Source of the DNA: Chromobacterium phragmitis
GTDB taxonomy: Bacteria; Pseudomonadota; Gammaproteobacteria; Burkholderiales; Chromobacteriaceae
DNA: 64,000 nt
Direction of reading: 5' to 3'
NCBI RefSeq assembly: GCF_003325475.1
Contig: NZ_CP029495.1
Location: 310,001-374,000, forward strand
Shown piece by piece: positions 29,888 to 38,119 of this stretch; position 1 is the first letter of the stretch; each line of letters begins with the position of its first letter. A program made the translations under genes and the position numbers. The notes under the pieces are model-generated. The model was not told where the DNA came from, made no database searches, and worked only from the letters and a program-made list of their open reading frames with translations.

Positions 29888-30250
29888 TTAGATCAACGCC
29901 AACATGGCCAATGCGGCCAAGGTGCCGGCGGCGGCGACACCATAGGTCAGCGCCTTGGCCAGCGGACCGCCGTGGATGCCGACATCGTGCAGGCTGTGGT
30001 AGATGCGGTGCGCCGCATGCCACAGCAGCAGGCTGATCAGCCCCCACAGCGCCGCCTTGCCGATCAAGCTGTGCGCCAGCGCCAGCGCGCCCTGATAGCT
30101 GGCCGCCTTAGCCGGCAGCCAGCCCAGCGGCGCGGCGAAGCCGGTGATGGCGACCAGCATGGGGCCAAACAGCGCGGCCAGCATGCCGCCAGCGCCGAAC
30201 AGCCCCCAGAAGATGGGCGCATGGGAACGCTTCAATTGCCGGTTTTTCAT
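29888..30250 (-). CDS. frdD: Fumarate reductase membrane anchor subunit D
   Basis: A 120-residue protein with three membrane helices (about residues 15-38, 60-82 and 98-120) and the conserved HRIYHSLHDVG segment. With FrdC it anchors FrdAB in the inner membrane and binds menaquinol. The start at 30250 overlaps the frdC stop (ATGA). It is last in the dcuB-frdABCD operon. Confidence 0.9.
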   Translation of the reverse strand: MKNRQLKRSHAPIFWGLFGAGGMLAALFGPMLVAITGFAAPLGWLPAKAASYQGALALAHSLIGKAALWGLISLLLWHAAHRIYHSLHDVGIHGGPLAKALTYGVAAAGTLAALAMLALI

Positions 30251-30645
30251 TGCGAGATCCCCCAGACGATGAAGAGCAGCGCCAGGCTGGCCAGCAAGGT
30301 GGCGGCGAAGCCGCCGGCGGTGATGGCGGCGGCGGACACGCGCCTGCCGCCAATGATCACCGGCGGCAAGGTGCGCGGCATGATCTTGAACCAGGTGTAG
30401 CTGTGGTAGCCGATCATGGCGAGCAGGATCAGGTGAAACAGCAGCGCCAGCGGGCTTTGCAGCACTGTCATGAAGCCATCCCATGCCGCTTCGCCCTGGC
30501 TCAGCCGCCACAGGCCGCACAACAGCACGAAAGCGTAAGCGGCGACGAACAGCGCCGTGCCCTCGTGGATCATGTACTCGATGAAGTAGGGATTTTTCTT
30601 CCACCAGCCTTGCATAGGCCGGACATAAGGCTTGCGCTTGCTCAT
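30247..30645 (-). CDS. frdC: Fumarate reductase membrane anchor subunit C
   Basis: About 132 residues with three membrane helices and the conserved N-terminal WWKKNPYFIEYMIHEGTALF. I prefer the ATG at 30645 because a GGGAG site lies 7 bases upstream and it overlaps the frdB stop (ATGA). The alternative ATG at 30651 is only one base from that site. It forms the quinol site with FrdD. Confidence 0.9.
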   Translation of the reverse strand: MSKRKPYVRPMQGWWKKNPYFIEYMIHEGTALFVAAYAFVLLCGLWRLSQGEAAWDGFMTVLQSPLALLFHLILLAMIGYHSYTWFKIMPRTLPPVIIGGRRVSAAAITAGGFAATLLASLALLFIVWGISQ

Positions 30646-31388
30646 TTGCATGCTCCCTTGGGCCGAGCGAAGCGCAGGAAATAGTCCTTGGCCACCGCCG
30701 TCTTGTTCAGGTTCACCGCATTGGCCGGGTCCACCGCCTTGGGACAGACTTCCGAGCAGTAGCCCACCGCCGTGCAGTTGAACACGCCCTCCTGCGCGGC
30801 CAGCAGCGCCATGCGCTGCTCGGACGCGCCATCGCGGCTGTCCTGGTTGTAGCGGTGCAGCAGCGCGATGGCGCCGGGGCCGAGGAAGTCAGAATTCAAG
30901 CCGTACTGCGGACAGGCGGCGTAGCACAGCAGGCAGTTGATGCAGCCGCTGAACTGGGCGTACCAGTCCATCTGCGCCGGCGTCTGCTGGTATTCGCCCT
31001 CGGACAAGGGCTTGTCTTCCTTGGGCACGATATAGGGCGTGATGCTTTCGAGCTTGTCGATGAAATCGTCCAGCACCACCACCAGATCGCGTTCGATCGG
31101 AAAGTGGTTCAAGGGCTCGATGCGCACCTTGCCGGGGTAGTCGCGCAGAAAGGTCTTGCAGGCGAGCTTGGGCACGCCGTCCACCATCATGCCGCAGCTG
31201 CCGCAGATGGCCTGGCGGCAGGACCAGCGGAAGGCCAAGGTGCCGTCGAGATAATCGCGGATGTATTGCAGGCCCTGCAGCACCGACATGTCGTCGCTGT
31301 ACGGCACCTCGAAGCCCTGCAGCCACGGCTCTTTGTCCTGCTCCGGCCGGTAGCGCAGCACCTCGATCTGGATCGTTTTGTCCGTCAT
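30642..31388 (-). CDS. frdB: Fumarate reductase iron-sulfur subunit
   Basis: A 248-residue protein. The N-terminal plant-type 2Fe-2S domain has CRQAICGSCGMMVDG. The C-terminal domain has CINCLLCYAACP and CTAVGYCSEVCPKAVDP, which bind the 4Fe-4S and 3Fe-4S clusters. It carries electrons from quinol to the flavin of FrdA. The start overlaps the frdA stop by four bases. Confidence 0.95.
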   Translation of the reverse strand: MTDKTIQIEVLRYRPEQDKEPWLQGFEVPYSDDMSVLQGLQYIRDYLDGTLAFRWSCRQAICGSCGMMVDGVPKLACKTFLRDYPGKVRIEPLNHFPIERDLVVVLDDFIDKLESITPYIVPKEDKPLSEGEYQQTPAQMDWYAQFSGCINCLLCYAACPQYGLNSDFLGPGAIALLHRYNQDSRDGASEQRMALLAAQEGVFNCTAVGYCSEVCPKAVDPANAVNLNKTAVAKDYFLRFARPKGACK

Positions 31389-33160
31389 GCCTGTTCTCCT
31401 TTTTCTGCGGCCACCCCCGCCGCGCCGTAAGCGCGCACGCCGGGTTGGGACGTGGTGATCTTGACCGCGCCATACTCGATGCGCGGGGCGGCGTCCGGCT
31501 GATGTACGGCGTGGCTGTGCTTGAGGAAGTTGGCGTCGTCGCGTTGTTCGTAGCCATCCAGACGCTGGTGGGCGCCGCGCGATTCCTTGCGGTTCAACGC
31601 CGAATGCGCCATCGCCTCGGCCACGTCCAGCTGGTAGCCCAGCTCGATGGCCAGCAGCCAGTCGCTGTTCCACACGCTGGACTTGTCTTCCACATTGACG
31701 TTCTGGAAGCGCTGCTTGAGTTCGGCCAGCTTGTCGCAGGTGGCGCGCATGCTGTCCTCCATCCGGTAGATGCCGCAGCCGGCCTCCATGGTTTCCGCCA
31801 TTTCGCGGCGCAGGTCGGCGATGCGCTCGGTGCCGTCCTTGGCCCGCAGCGCGCGCAGACGGGCCTCGGCCGCCTCCGCCTGCCTCAACAGCGACTCACG
31901 ACTGGCCGACTTTTGCTCTCGGGCAAATCGGGCGGCTTCGACGCCGGCCACCTTGCCGAACACCGACAGCTCGGCCAAGGAGTTGGAGCCCAGCCGGTTG
32001 GCGCCGTGGATGCCGACGCTGGAGCACTCGCCCGCCGCGTACAGGCCGGGCATGGGCGCGGCGCAATGGCCATCGACCAGGATGCCGCCCATGGTGTAGT
32101 GCACCGCCGGGCGTACCGGGATCGGTTCCTTGGCCGGGTCGATGCCCAGGAACTCCTCGGCCAGTTCGCAGATCTGCGGCAGCCGCTCGCGCAGCTTGGC
32201 GTGGCCCAGATGGCGCAGGTCCAGATACACCGCCGAGCCCCACGGCCCCTCCACGGTGCGGCCCTTTTGCTGCTCGTACCAGAAGGCTTGGCTCAAGCGG
32301 TCGCGCGGGCCCAGCTCCATGAACTTGTTGCGCGGCTTGTCCTCGGCCGGCCCCAGGCCGTAGTCCTGCAGATAGCGGTAGCCATCCTTGTTGATCAGCA
32401 GCCCGCCCTCGCCGCGGCAGGCCTCGGTGAACAACAGGCCGGTGCGCGGCATGCAGGTCGGATGGTATTGCACGAACTCCATGTCGCGCAGCGGCACGCC
32501 GTGGCGATAAGCCAGCGCCATGCCGTCGCCGGTGACGATGCCGCCGTTGGTGTTCTCGCGGAACACCCGCCCCGCGCCGCCGGTGGCCATCACCACCGCG
32601 CCGGCCTCGATCAAGACCGATTCGCCGCTGGCGATCTCGATGGCCAGCACGCCTCGGGCCTGGCCGTCCTCGACGATCAGGTCGGCGCAGAAGTACTCGT
32701 CGAACCGCTTGATGGACGGGTACTGGATGGATGTCTGGAACAAGGTGTGCAGCATGTGGAAGCCGGTCTTGTCGGCGGCGAACCAGGTGCGTTCTATCTT
32801 CATGCCGCCGAAGGCGCGCACGTTGACGCTGCCGTCCTCCTTGCGGCTCCACGGGCAGCCCCAGTGCTCCAGTTGCACCATCTCTTCCGGGCACTGGCGG
32901 ACGAAATACTCCACCACGTCCTGTTCGCACAGCCAGTCGCCGCCGGCCACGGTGTCGTGGAAGTGGGCGTCGTAGCTGTCATGCCCCTGCTTGACCGCCG
33001 CCGAGCCGCCCTCCGCCGCCACCGTGTGGCTGCGCATCGGATACACCTTGGACACCAGCGCGATCTTGAGCTGGGGATCGAACTGGGCGGCGGCGATGGC
33101 CGCCCGCAATCCGGCGCCGCCGGCGCCGACTATCACCACGTCTGCTTGGTAGGTCTTCAC
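31385..33160 (-). CDS. frdA: Fumarate reductase flavoprotein subunit
   Basis: A 591-residue flavoprotein. The dinucleotide motif GAGGAGLRAAI is at residues 12-22, and His45 of RSHTVAAEGG is the expected covalent FAD attachment site. The substrate loop has QYHPTCMPRTG and the active-site region HGANRLGSNSLAELSVFG. It starts with GTG at 33160, supported by a GAGGGGGAG site. The length (about 590) and the frdCD anchors point to fumarate reductase rather than succinate dehydrogenase, as does dcuB next to it. Confidence 0.94.
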   Translation of the reverse strand: MKTYQADVVIVGAGGAGLRAAIAAAQFDPQLKIALVSKVYPMRSHTVAAEGGSAAVKQGHDSYDAHFHDTVAGGDWLCEQDVVEYFVRQCPEEMVQLEHWGCPWSRKEDGSVNVRAFGGMKIERTWFAADKTGFHMLHTLFQTSIQYPSIKRFDEYFCADLIVEDGQARGVLAIEIASGESVLIEAGAVVMATGGAGRVFRENTNGGIVTGDGMALAYRHGVPLRDMEFVQYHPTCMPRTGLLFTEACRGEGGLLINKDGYRYLQDYGLGPAEDKPRNKFMELGPRDRLSQAFWYEQQKGRTVEGPWGSAVYLDLRHLGHAKLRERLPQICELAEEFLGIDPAKEPIPVRPAVHYTMGGILVDGHCAAPMPGLYAAGECSSVGIHGANRLGSNSLAELSVFGKVAGVEAARFAREQKSASRESLLRQAEAAEARLRALRAKDGTERIADLRREMAETMEAGCGIYRMEDSMRATCDKLAELKQRFQNVNVEDKSSVWNSDWLLAIELGYQLDVAEAMAHSALNRKESRGAHQRLDGYEQRDDANFLKHSHAVHQPDAAPRIEYGAVKITTSQPGVRAYGAAGVAAEKGEQA

Positions 33161-33173
33161 GGACTCCCCCTCG

Positions 33174-34502
33174 TCAGAAGTAAAAATGCGTCAATGCGTA
33201 GGCCGCCACCGTCGACACGCCCACCCCGATCAGCCCCGGCATCATGAAGCTGTGGTTGAGCAGATACTTGCCGATGCGGGTGGTGCCGCTGCGGTCCATA
33301 TTGATGGCCGCCAGGTCGCTGGGATAAAAAGCGAAGAAGAAATAGGCGTAGCAGGACGGCATGATGGCCAAGAGCTGGTGCGGGCTCAGGCCCAGCGCCA
33401 AGCCGAATGGCACCATGATGGTCAAGGTGGCGGCCTGGCTCTTGACGAAGGCGGACACCGCGAACATCGCCAGCGCGAAGGTCCACGGCGCGTAAGCCAC
33501 CATCACCTTGATGTTGTCGACCAGGAAAGCCTCGTTGGCCTTGACGAAAGTGTCGCTCATCCAGGCGATGCCGAAGATGGACACCACGGCGATCATGCCG
33601 GCGGTGAACACCTCGGAACGGGCGATGGCCGCCGCCTTGGCGTTGGACAGGAACAAAATGAAAGCGCCGAAGGCCAGCATCACGAACTGCACCGCCGTCG
33701 TCATCGGCACCGTCTTGCCCTTGCCGTCCACCGGCAGCCAGTGCGGGAACAGCGCCAGCAGCACCACCAGCAAGATGCCGGAGAAGAACAGAATCACCGC
33801 CGGCTTGGCGTGGGCGGGCAGCGTCTTGTCCAGCGTGGTCACCGATTTTTCTATCGAGGCTCGGAAATCCGGGTCTTGCAGCCGCGCCTGGTATTCCGGG
33901 TCCTGATCCAGCTCGGCGCCGCGCTTGAGGCTCCAGAAAGCCGCGGCCAGCAAGCCGATCAAACCGGCAGGAATGGTCACGATCAGAATCTGCCACAGCG
34001 TCAAAGGCTGGCCGCTCTTGGCGGTCATCGCCAGCAGCGTGGTCACCGCCGCCGCCGCGGGGCTGGCGGTGATGCCCATCTGCGAGGCCACGCTGGCCAT
34101 CGCCATCGGCCGCTCCGGCCGAATCTTGGTCTTCAGCGACACGTCGGCGATCACCGGCAACAGCGAATACACCGCGTGGCCGGTGCCGACGCACATGGTC
34201 AGCAAAAAGGTGGACAAGGGCGCGAGGAAGGTGATCTGCTGCGGATGCCTGCGCATCAGCCGCTCCGCCTGCTGCACCAGGAAATCCAGCCCGCCCGCCA
34301 CCTGCAGCGTGGCCGACGCGGTCACCACCGCCAGGATGATCAGCATCACCGTGATCGGCGGCTCGGCCGGCGCCACCCGGAACACGAAGGCCATCACCGC
34401 CACCCCCAAGCCGCCTATCATCCCCAGCGCCACGCCGCCGCGCCGTATCCCGATCAGGATTGCGGTCAGCAGCAGCGCGAATTCAACCCAGAACGTCCAC
34501 AT
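33174..34502 (-). CDS. dcuB: Anaerobic C4-dicarboxylate transporter DcuB
   Basis: A 442-residue inner-membrane carrier with ten or more helices and family motifs IRRGGVALGMIGGLG, GTGHAVYSLLP, RPERPMAMASVASQMGI and FYPSDLAAINMDRSGTT. DcuB exchanges external fumarate for internal succinate. It begins the operon, 13 bases before frdA, so uptake and reduction of fumarate are made together. The start is the ATG at 34502 with AGGAGAG upstream. The frame is open far upstream, into coq7, without meaning. Confidence 0.93.
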   Translation of the reverse strand: MWTFWVEFALLLTAILIGIRRGGVALGMIGGLGVAVMAFVFRVAPAEPPITVMLIILAVVTASATLQVAGGLDFLVQQAERLMRRHPQQITFLAPLSTFLLTMCVGTGHAVYSLLPVIADVSLKTKIRPERPMAMASVASQMGITASPAAAAVTTLLAMTAKSGQPLTLWQILIVTIPAGLIGLLAAAFWSLKRGAELDQDPEYQARLQDPDFRASIEKSVTTLDKTLPAHAKPAVILFFSGILLVVLLALFPHWLPVDGKGKTVPMTTAVQFVMLAFGAFILFLSNAKAAAIARSEVFTAGMIAVVSIFGIAWMSDTFVKANEAFLVDNIKVMVAYAPWTFALAMFAVSAFVKSQAATLTIMVPFGLALGLSPHQLLAIMPSCYAYFFFAFYPSDLAAINMDRSGTTRIGKYLLNHSFMMPGLIGVGVSTVAAYALTHFYF

Positions 34503-34578
34503 GCCTGCTCTCCTTGGCCGCCGCCCCATCGCCCACCGCGGGCTGGGCCGGAAACGAAGCCGATTGCTATTGCATCTG

Positions 34579-34622
34579 TTTATATGGCATGGACGGGGAG
34601 GGCCGGTTAGACCTTGATCAAG
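34579..34622 (-). promoter_or_regulatory. Possible promoter region of dcuB-frdABCD
   Basis: On the minus strand a TATAAA (34579-34584) lies 77 bases before dcuB. A perfect 10-base palindrome CTTGATCAAG (34613-34622) sits upstream of it. The palindrome holds TTGAT and ATCAA overlapping rather than separated by four bases, so it is not a canonical FNR box. Control by oxygen is expected for this operon but is not proven by this site. Confidence 0.3.
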
Positions 34623-34693
34623 CAAGCCGGCTGACGGTTGACAGGATATGAATGCGGCATGGCGAATCCGGACAAAGCTTGAGCCAGGACAAA

Positions 34694-34717
34694 CAAAAAG
34701 CCGGCGCGCGGCCGGCT
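34694..34717 (-). terminator. Terminator after coq7
   Basis: On the minus strand AGCCGGC, a 5-base loop and GCCGGCT are followed by TTTTGTTT. Confidence 0.8.
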
Positions 34718-34741
34718 GTGAGGGCGTAAGGGACGGCGTGC

Positions 34742-35362
34742 TTACAGATGGTAGCTGCTGCCGGTCATCAGCTTGGCCGACAGCTTCATCGCCGCCTTCA
34801 AGGGCCCCGGCAATTCGGCCGCGCCCAGCTCGTGGGCCTTCTCGGCGTGCTGCAGCTCGTCGTCGCGCATCTGGCGCACGATGGCGCGGCTGCGCGCGTC
34901 GCCGTCCGGCAGTTCGCGCAGATGGCCGTCCAGGTGCGCGCCCACCTGGCGCTCGGTTTCCTGCAAAAAGCCCAGATTCCACTTGTCTCCCAGCACGCCG
35001 GCCGCCACGCCCATCGCCAAGGAGCCGGTATACCACAAGGGGTTAAGCAGGCTGGGACGGCCGCCCAGCTCCCGGATCCGGCGTTCGGTCCAGGCCAGGT
35101 GCTCCACCTCCTCCTGCGCCGCCTGCTTCAAGGCGTCGCGCGCCGAAGCGTCGCGCGCGGTCAGCGCCTGGCCCTGGTACAGCGCCTGCGCGCATACCTC
35201 GCCGCAATGATTGACCCGCATCAGGCCCAGCGCATGCTTTTTCTCGGCCGAGGAAAGATCGCTCTCCGCCACGTCCTGATCCGGATGCGCGCGGCCGCTG
35301 TTGGCCGGCGCGCACAAGGTGCGCAGGCCCTTGTCCAGTTCGATGATCAGCTTGTCCAGCAT
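34742..35362 (-). CDS. coq7: 2-polyprenyl-3-methyl-6-methoxy-1,4-benzoquinol hydroxylase (Coq7)
   Basis: A 206-residue carboxylate-bridged diiron enzyme for a late hydroxylation in ubiquinone synthesis. Iron ligands are visible in NHCGEVCAQALYQ, EEVEHLAW and DDELQHAEKA. The start is the ATG at 35362; 33 more in-frame residues upstream reach into the ppa promoter. It diverges from ppa. Confidence 0.93.
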   Translation of the reverse strand: MLDKLIIELDKGLRTLCAPANSGRAHPDQDVAESDLSSAEKKHALGLMRVNHCGEVCAQALYQGQALTARDASARDALKQAAQEEVEHLAWTERRIRELGGRPSLLNPLWYTGSLAMGVAAGVLGDKWNLGFLQETERQVGAHLDGHLRELPDGDARSRAIVRQMRDDELQHAEKAHELGAAELPGPLKAAMKLSAKLMTGSSYHL

Positions 35363-35438
35363 AGCCGCGCTTCTCCCGCATGCGTATTTCGTCAAACCGC
35401 CGATTATACCTCGCCGGCACAGCGCCGGCAGCTGCTGA

Positions 35439-35444
35439 TATAAT
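35439..35444 (+). promoter_or_regulatory. -10 element of the ppa promoter
   Basis: A perfect TATAAT lies 46 bases before the ppa ATG. The -35 position is GC-rich and poor; the flanking ATAATCGG resembles the element upstream of the DUF475 gene. Confidence 0.5.
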
Positions 35445-35490
35445 CGGCCGGTTAAACCCATTCATTACTCAACACGAAGGATTGCGCGCA

Positions 35491-36018
35491 ATGAACCTCG
35501 CAAGCATCGGCCCGGGCAAGGACATGCCGGGCGACTTCAACGTCGTCATCGAAATCTCCGCCAACGCCGCCCCGATCAAGTACGAATTCGACAAAGAGTG
35601 GAACACTCTGGTCGTTGACCGCTTCATGGGTACCTCCATGATGTACCCGGCCAACTACGGCTTCGTGCCGCAAACCCTGGCCGGCGACGGCGATCCGGTC
35701 GACGTGCTGGTGGTGACCCCGTTCCCGCTGCCGCCGGGCGTGGTGGTGCGCTGCCGCGCCCTGGGCCTGATCAAGATGGAAGACGACGGCGGCGTGGACG
35801 CCAAGCTGGTCGCGGTGCCGGTGGAAAAACTGTGCCCGATGTACAAATCCATCCAGAAGCTGGAAGACCTGCCGGAACTGCTGCGCGCGCAGATGGTGCA
35901 CTTCTTCGAGCACTACAAGGATCTGGAAAAGGGCAAGTGGGTCAAGATCCAGGGCTGGGGCACGCTGGAAGACGCCAAGGCCGAGCTGGTCGAAGGCATC
36001 GAGCGCTTCGGCAAATAA
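35491..36018 (+). CDS. ppa: Inorganic pyrophosphatase
   Basis: A 175-residue family I enzyme hydrolysing pyrophosphate with magnesium. The active-site stretch GDGDPVDVLVV and the N-terminal MMYPANYGFVPQT are diagnostic. The start is the ATG at 35491, preceded by GAAGGA. Confidence 0.96.
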   Translation: MNLASIGPGKDMPGDFNVVIEISANAAPIKYEFDKEWNTLVVDRFMGTSMMYPANYGFVPQTLAGDGDPVDVLVVTPFPLPPGVVVRCRALGLIKMEDDGGVDAKLVAVPVEKLCPMYKSIQKLEDLPELLRAQMVHFFEHYKDLEKGKWVKIQGWGTLEDAKAELVEGIERFGK

Positions 36019-36035
36019 GCCGTTCCCCGCGAGAC

Positions 36036-36061
36036 AAACCGGCCGCTTGGCCGGTTTTTTT
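36036..36061 (+). terminator. Terminator after ppa
   Basis: AAACCGGCC, a GCTT loop and GGCCGGTTT are followed by a T run. Confidence 0.9.
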
Positions 36062-36074
36062 ATCGCCCGACGCA

Positions 36075-36111
36075 TGCTGCATTGCACAATATTCAACTTC
36101 CACGGGATAAT
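36075..36111 (+). promoter_or_regulatory. Promoter with PhaR-like element upstream of the unknown gene at 36148
   Basis: TTGCAC (36082-36087) and GATAAT (36106-36111) are 18 bases apart. The element TGCATTGCA (36078-36086) overlaps the -35. Thirteen bases (ATGCTGCATTGCA) are identical to a site just downstream of the phaP -10 at 37780-37792. TGC-N3-GCA elements of this kind are bound by the PHA repressor PhaR in other betaproteobacteria as I recall; here the assignment is inference. Confidence 0.45.
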
Positions 36112-36147
36112 GGTTTGCCGTGGCCGGCGTTATCTGCCACGCTTCCC

Positions 36148-36909
36148 ATGCAACCTCGCTTCATGGCGGTCCGTGGTATCCGAATGATGGACGTTTTCTA
36201 TCGCATCGGAGGGCAAGCCCCTCACCTCCCCTGGTTCTTGCGCCGGCTGGAAGCGCAGGGGCTGGCTGCCGCCCCCTCTGGCGCCGGCGCGGCGAGGCTG
36301 CCTGCGAGCTGGATAGGACTGGAATGCGCCGATGGCTGGCTGGACCTGGGACGCGACGGCGACCAGGCTCTGGCCGAGCGCGCCGGCCATTGCCGCGCCA
36401 TCGGCCTGCCTTTTTCCGAGCTGGCGGGAGAATGGGCGCTGGCGAGCGGGGAACATGGCTTCATGCTGCTGGCCGGCAATCCCCCGTCGCCAGGCTCTTC
36501 CGCTCGCGCCGTGCTGGACGCGCTGGCGCCCCAGCCCGGTTGCTGGCTCAACAGCGGTCCCATCCATAGCGCCCGCTTCTGCCAGCGCGCTCTTTCCGCC
36601 CTGCTGCACGCCGGCCTCTCTTCATTGCCGGAGCCGGATGGACAGCCCCGCGCGCTGGAATGGGAGCGCCAAGTCAGCCGCCAATGGCAGTTGGCCGACA
36701 AACTGCGCCAACTGGCCGAAGCTTATCTCGCCGAACGCATGGGCCTGCTGCCGCCATATGAGTCCACTCCCGAAGCGGCCGCCCATTACGCCGCCAACCT
36801 GGCGCGCACCTTATTGCTGACCCTGCCCGACCCATCCCGCTGGGAACAGATGCGCGACGCGCTGGAAGCCTGTTTGAACGACGGGTCCCGCATCGAGAAA
36901 AACCGCTGA
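36148..36909 (+). CDS. Unrecognised protein, possibly co-regulated with phaP
   Basis: About 253 residues and no family that I recognise. It is rich in Ala, Leu and Arg, with no signal peptide or membrane helix, and is largely helical toward the C-terminus (QVSRQWQLADKLRQLAEAYL). The frame opens before 36082, but the predicted promoter ends near 36111, so the start should lie after about 36118. ATG at 36148, 36163, 36184 and 36187 are candidates and none has a clear ribosome site. It is convergent with phaP and shares its promoter element. A PHA-granule or PHA-metabolism role is a hypothesis only. Confidence 0.6.
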   Translation: MQPRFMAVRGIRMMDVFYRIGGQAPHLPWFLRRLEAQGLAAAPSGAGAARLPASWIGLECADGWLDLGRDGDQALAERAGHCRAIGLPFSELAGEWALASGEHGFMLLAGNPPSPGSSARAVLDALAPQPGCWLNSGPIHSARFCQRALSALLHAGLSSLPEPDGQPRALEWERQVSRQWQLADKLRQLAEAYLAERMGLLPPYESTPEAAAHYAANLARTLLLTLPDPSRWEQMRDALEACLNDGSRIEKNR

Positions 36910-37081
36910 CGCCAGCGACATTGGCCGCCTTCCACAGCCCAAGCGCCAAGCGCGCTCGAACCAAAGCGTCCGACCCAAGCCGCCGGAGTCCAAACGCGCG
37001 ATGCGGCGGCTAAGACAACGCGTCAAGGAGATGCCGGCCCAGGAACAGGGCTTGGATTGGCGTTCCCTGCGCGCCCAAATG

Positions 37082-37112
37082 AAAAACCCGCCGACGGCTA
37101 GCCGTCGGCGGG
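37082..37112 (-). terminator. Terminator after phaP
   Basis: On the minus strand a 12-base stem (CCCGCCGACGGC and its complement, two-base centre) is followed by TTTTT. Confidence 0.85.
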
Positions 37113-37135
37113 AGCGACTTGACCAGGCCGCCGTA

Positions 37136-37708
37136 TCAGGCTGCGGTGGCGGTGGTCTTCTTGCCGCCGCGGGACACGGCGGCGCTGGCGGCCTTGGCGG
37201 AGTTGGTGGCGGCTTCCACGCCGGCTTCGGCGATTTCGGCGCTCACCTTCTTGGCGGTCTTGGACACGCTTTCGAAAGCGGCGGTAGAGGTGTTCAGCAG
37301 GGTTTTCAGCGCGGACACGGCGATGTCGGAACCAGCCGGGGCGTTCTTGGACAGGCGGTCCAGGCTGGTTTGCAGCGCCTTGTTGTTCTCGGCGATCTGC
37401 TCTTCGACAAAGCTGGTCAATTCGTTCTGGGTAGCCAACGCGGCGTCATAGACGTTGCGGGCGGCGGAGAAGGCTTGATCCAGCGCCGGCTGCGCCAGCG
37501 TGTTCTGCAGTTCGCCCAAGGCCTTGACGTCCTTGGCTTCGCTCAAGGCCTTGAAGGCTTCGGCATTGTCGCTCAGCAGTTTGCGGGACAGGTCCAGCTG
37601 CAGGCTGGCGAAACGCTCGGCTCCGGCCAGTACGATGGAGGAAAGGCGAACGGCCTTGTCGAACTGCGACTGGCCGAGAGAGGAGAGTTCCTGAGTAGTG
37701 GTAAACAT
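37136..37708 (-). CDS. phaP: Phasin family protein
   Basis: A 190-residue helical protein with a hydrophobic-amphipathic N-terminal half (FASLQLDLSRKLLSDNAEAFKAL) and an Ala/Lys-rich tail, matching betaproteobacterial phasins. Phasins coat polyhydroxyalkanoate granules and set their size and number. The start ATG at 37708 follows TAGGAG. The promoter is flanked by two PhaR-like sites. The biosynthetic genes phaCAB are not in the window. Confidence 0.92.
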   Translation of the reverse strand: MFTTTQELSSLGQSQFDKAVRLSSIVLAGAERFASLQLDLSRKLLSDNAEAFKALSEAKDVKALGELQNTLAQPALDQAFSAARNVYDAALATQNELTSFVEEQIAENNKALQTSLDRLSKNAPAGSDIAVSALKTLLNTSTAAFESVSKTAKKVSAEIAEAGVEAATNSAKAASAAVSRGGKKTTATAA

Positions 37709-37779
37709 TGTGATCGGCTCCTAGGTATGTCGGGTAGACAACGACTCGGTACGGCAGCGACAACACCGCTGTTCCGCGA

Positions 37780-37850
37780 ATGCTGCATTGCAACAACCAC
37801 ACTGTACCGCTCCGGGAAAGGTCGGGTCAAGCAATTGTTGCATCGCACAA
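37780..37850 (-). promoter_or_regulatory. phaP promoter flanked by two TGC-N3-GCA elements (putative PhaR sites)
   Basis: On the minus strand TTGACC (37825-37830) and TACAGT (37801-37806) are 18 bases apart. TGC-N3-GCA elements lie directly upstream of the -35 (37839-37847, within TTGTGCGATGCAACAA) and directly downstream of the -10 (37784-37792, within TTGTTGCAATGCAGCA). Two sites bracketing a promoter is the layout of a repressed gene. Phasin genes are known PhaR targets in related bacteria. Confidence 0.6.
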
Positions 37851-38047
37851 AATGGTAAATGGCTAATCCGCCACAGGTTTTAACATGCAATTATTCCATA
37901 ATCATTAAGACGCCACACCTGTCCCTGAAGGCAAATCGCAACGTGGAAATTTCGCAACGCAACAGCCGTCCTCGCCCCTCAAGCCAGCCGCAGCCGCCGC
38001 GCTGTCTTTCCGCCGCCACGATGCGCGCCATGACCGAGCCGCCGCCA

Positions 38048-38076
38048 TTGAAAGCGCGGCGGCAAGCCAGTACACT
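38048..38076 (+). promoter_or_regulatory. Predicted promoter of minCDE-oxyR
   Basis: TTGAAA (38048-38053) and TACACT (38071-38076) are spaced by exactly 17 bases, 43 bases before the minC ATG. Confidence 0.6.
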
Positions 38077-38119
38077 CGCGCCATAGAAGAAATCTATCTA
38101 CCGAATAAAAGCTAGCCCA

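Larger units (their letters stand above)
37709..38119. other. Intergenic region between phaP and minC
   Basis: These 411 bases hold the phaP promoter with its flanking elements (37780-37850), an AT-rich patch near 37875-37925 with nothing recognisable, a GC-rich stretch without a plausible gene, and the minC promoter (38048-38076). Confidence 0.7.

Noticed and set aside
34613..34622. FNR box upstream of dcuB
   Set aside because: TTGAT and ATCAA overlap instead of being separated by four bases, and the distance to the -10 is not typical.
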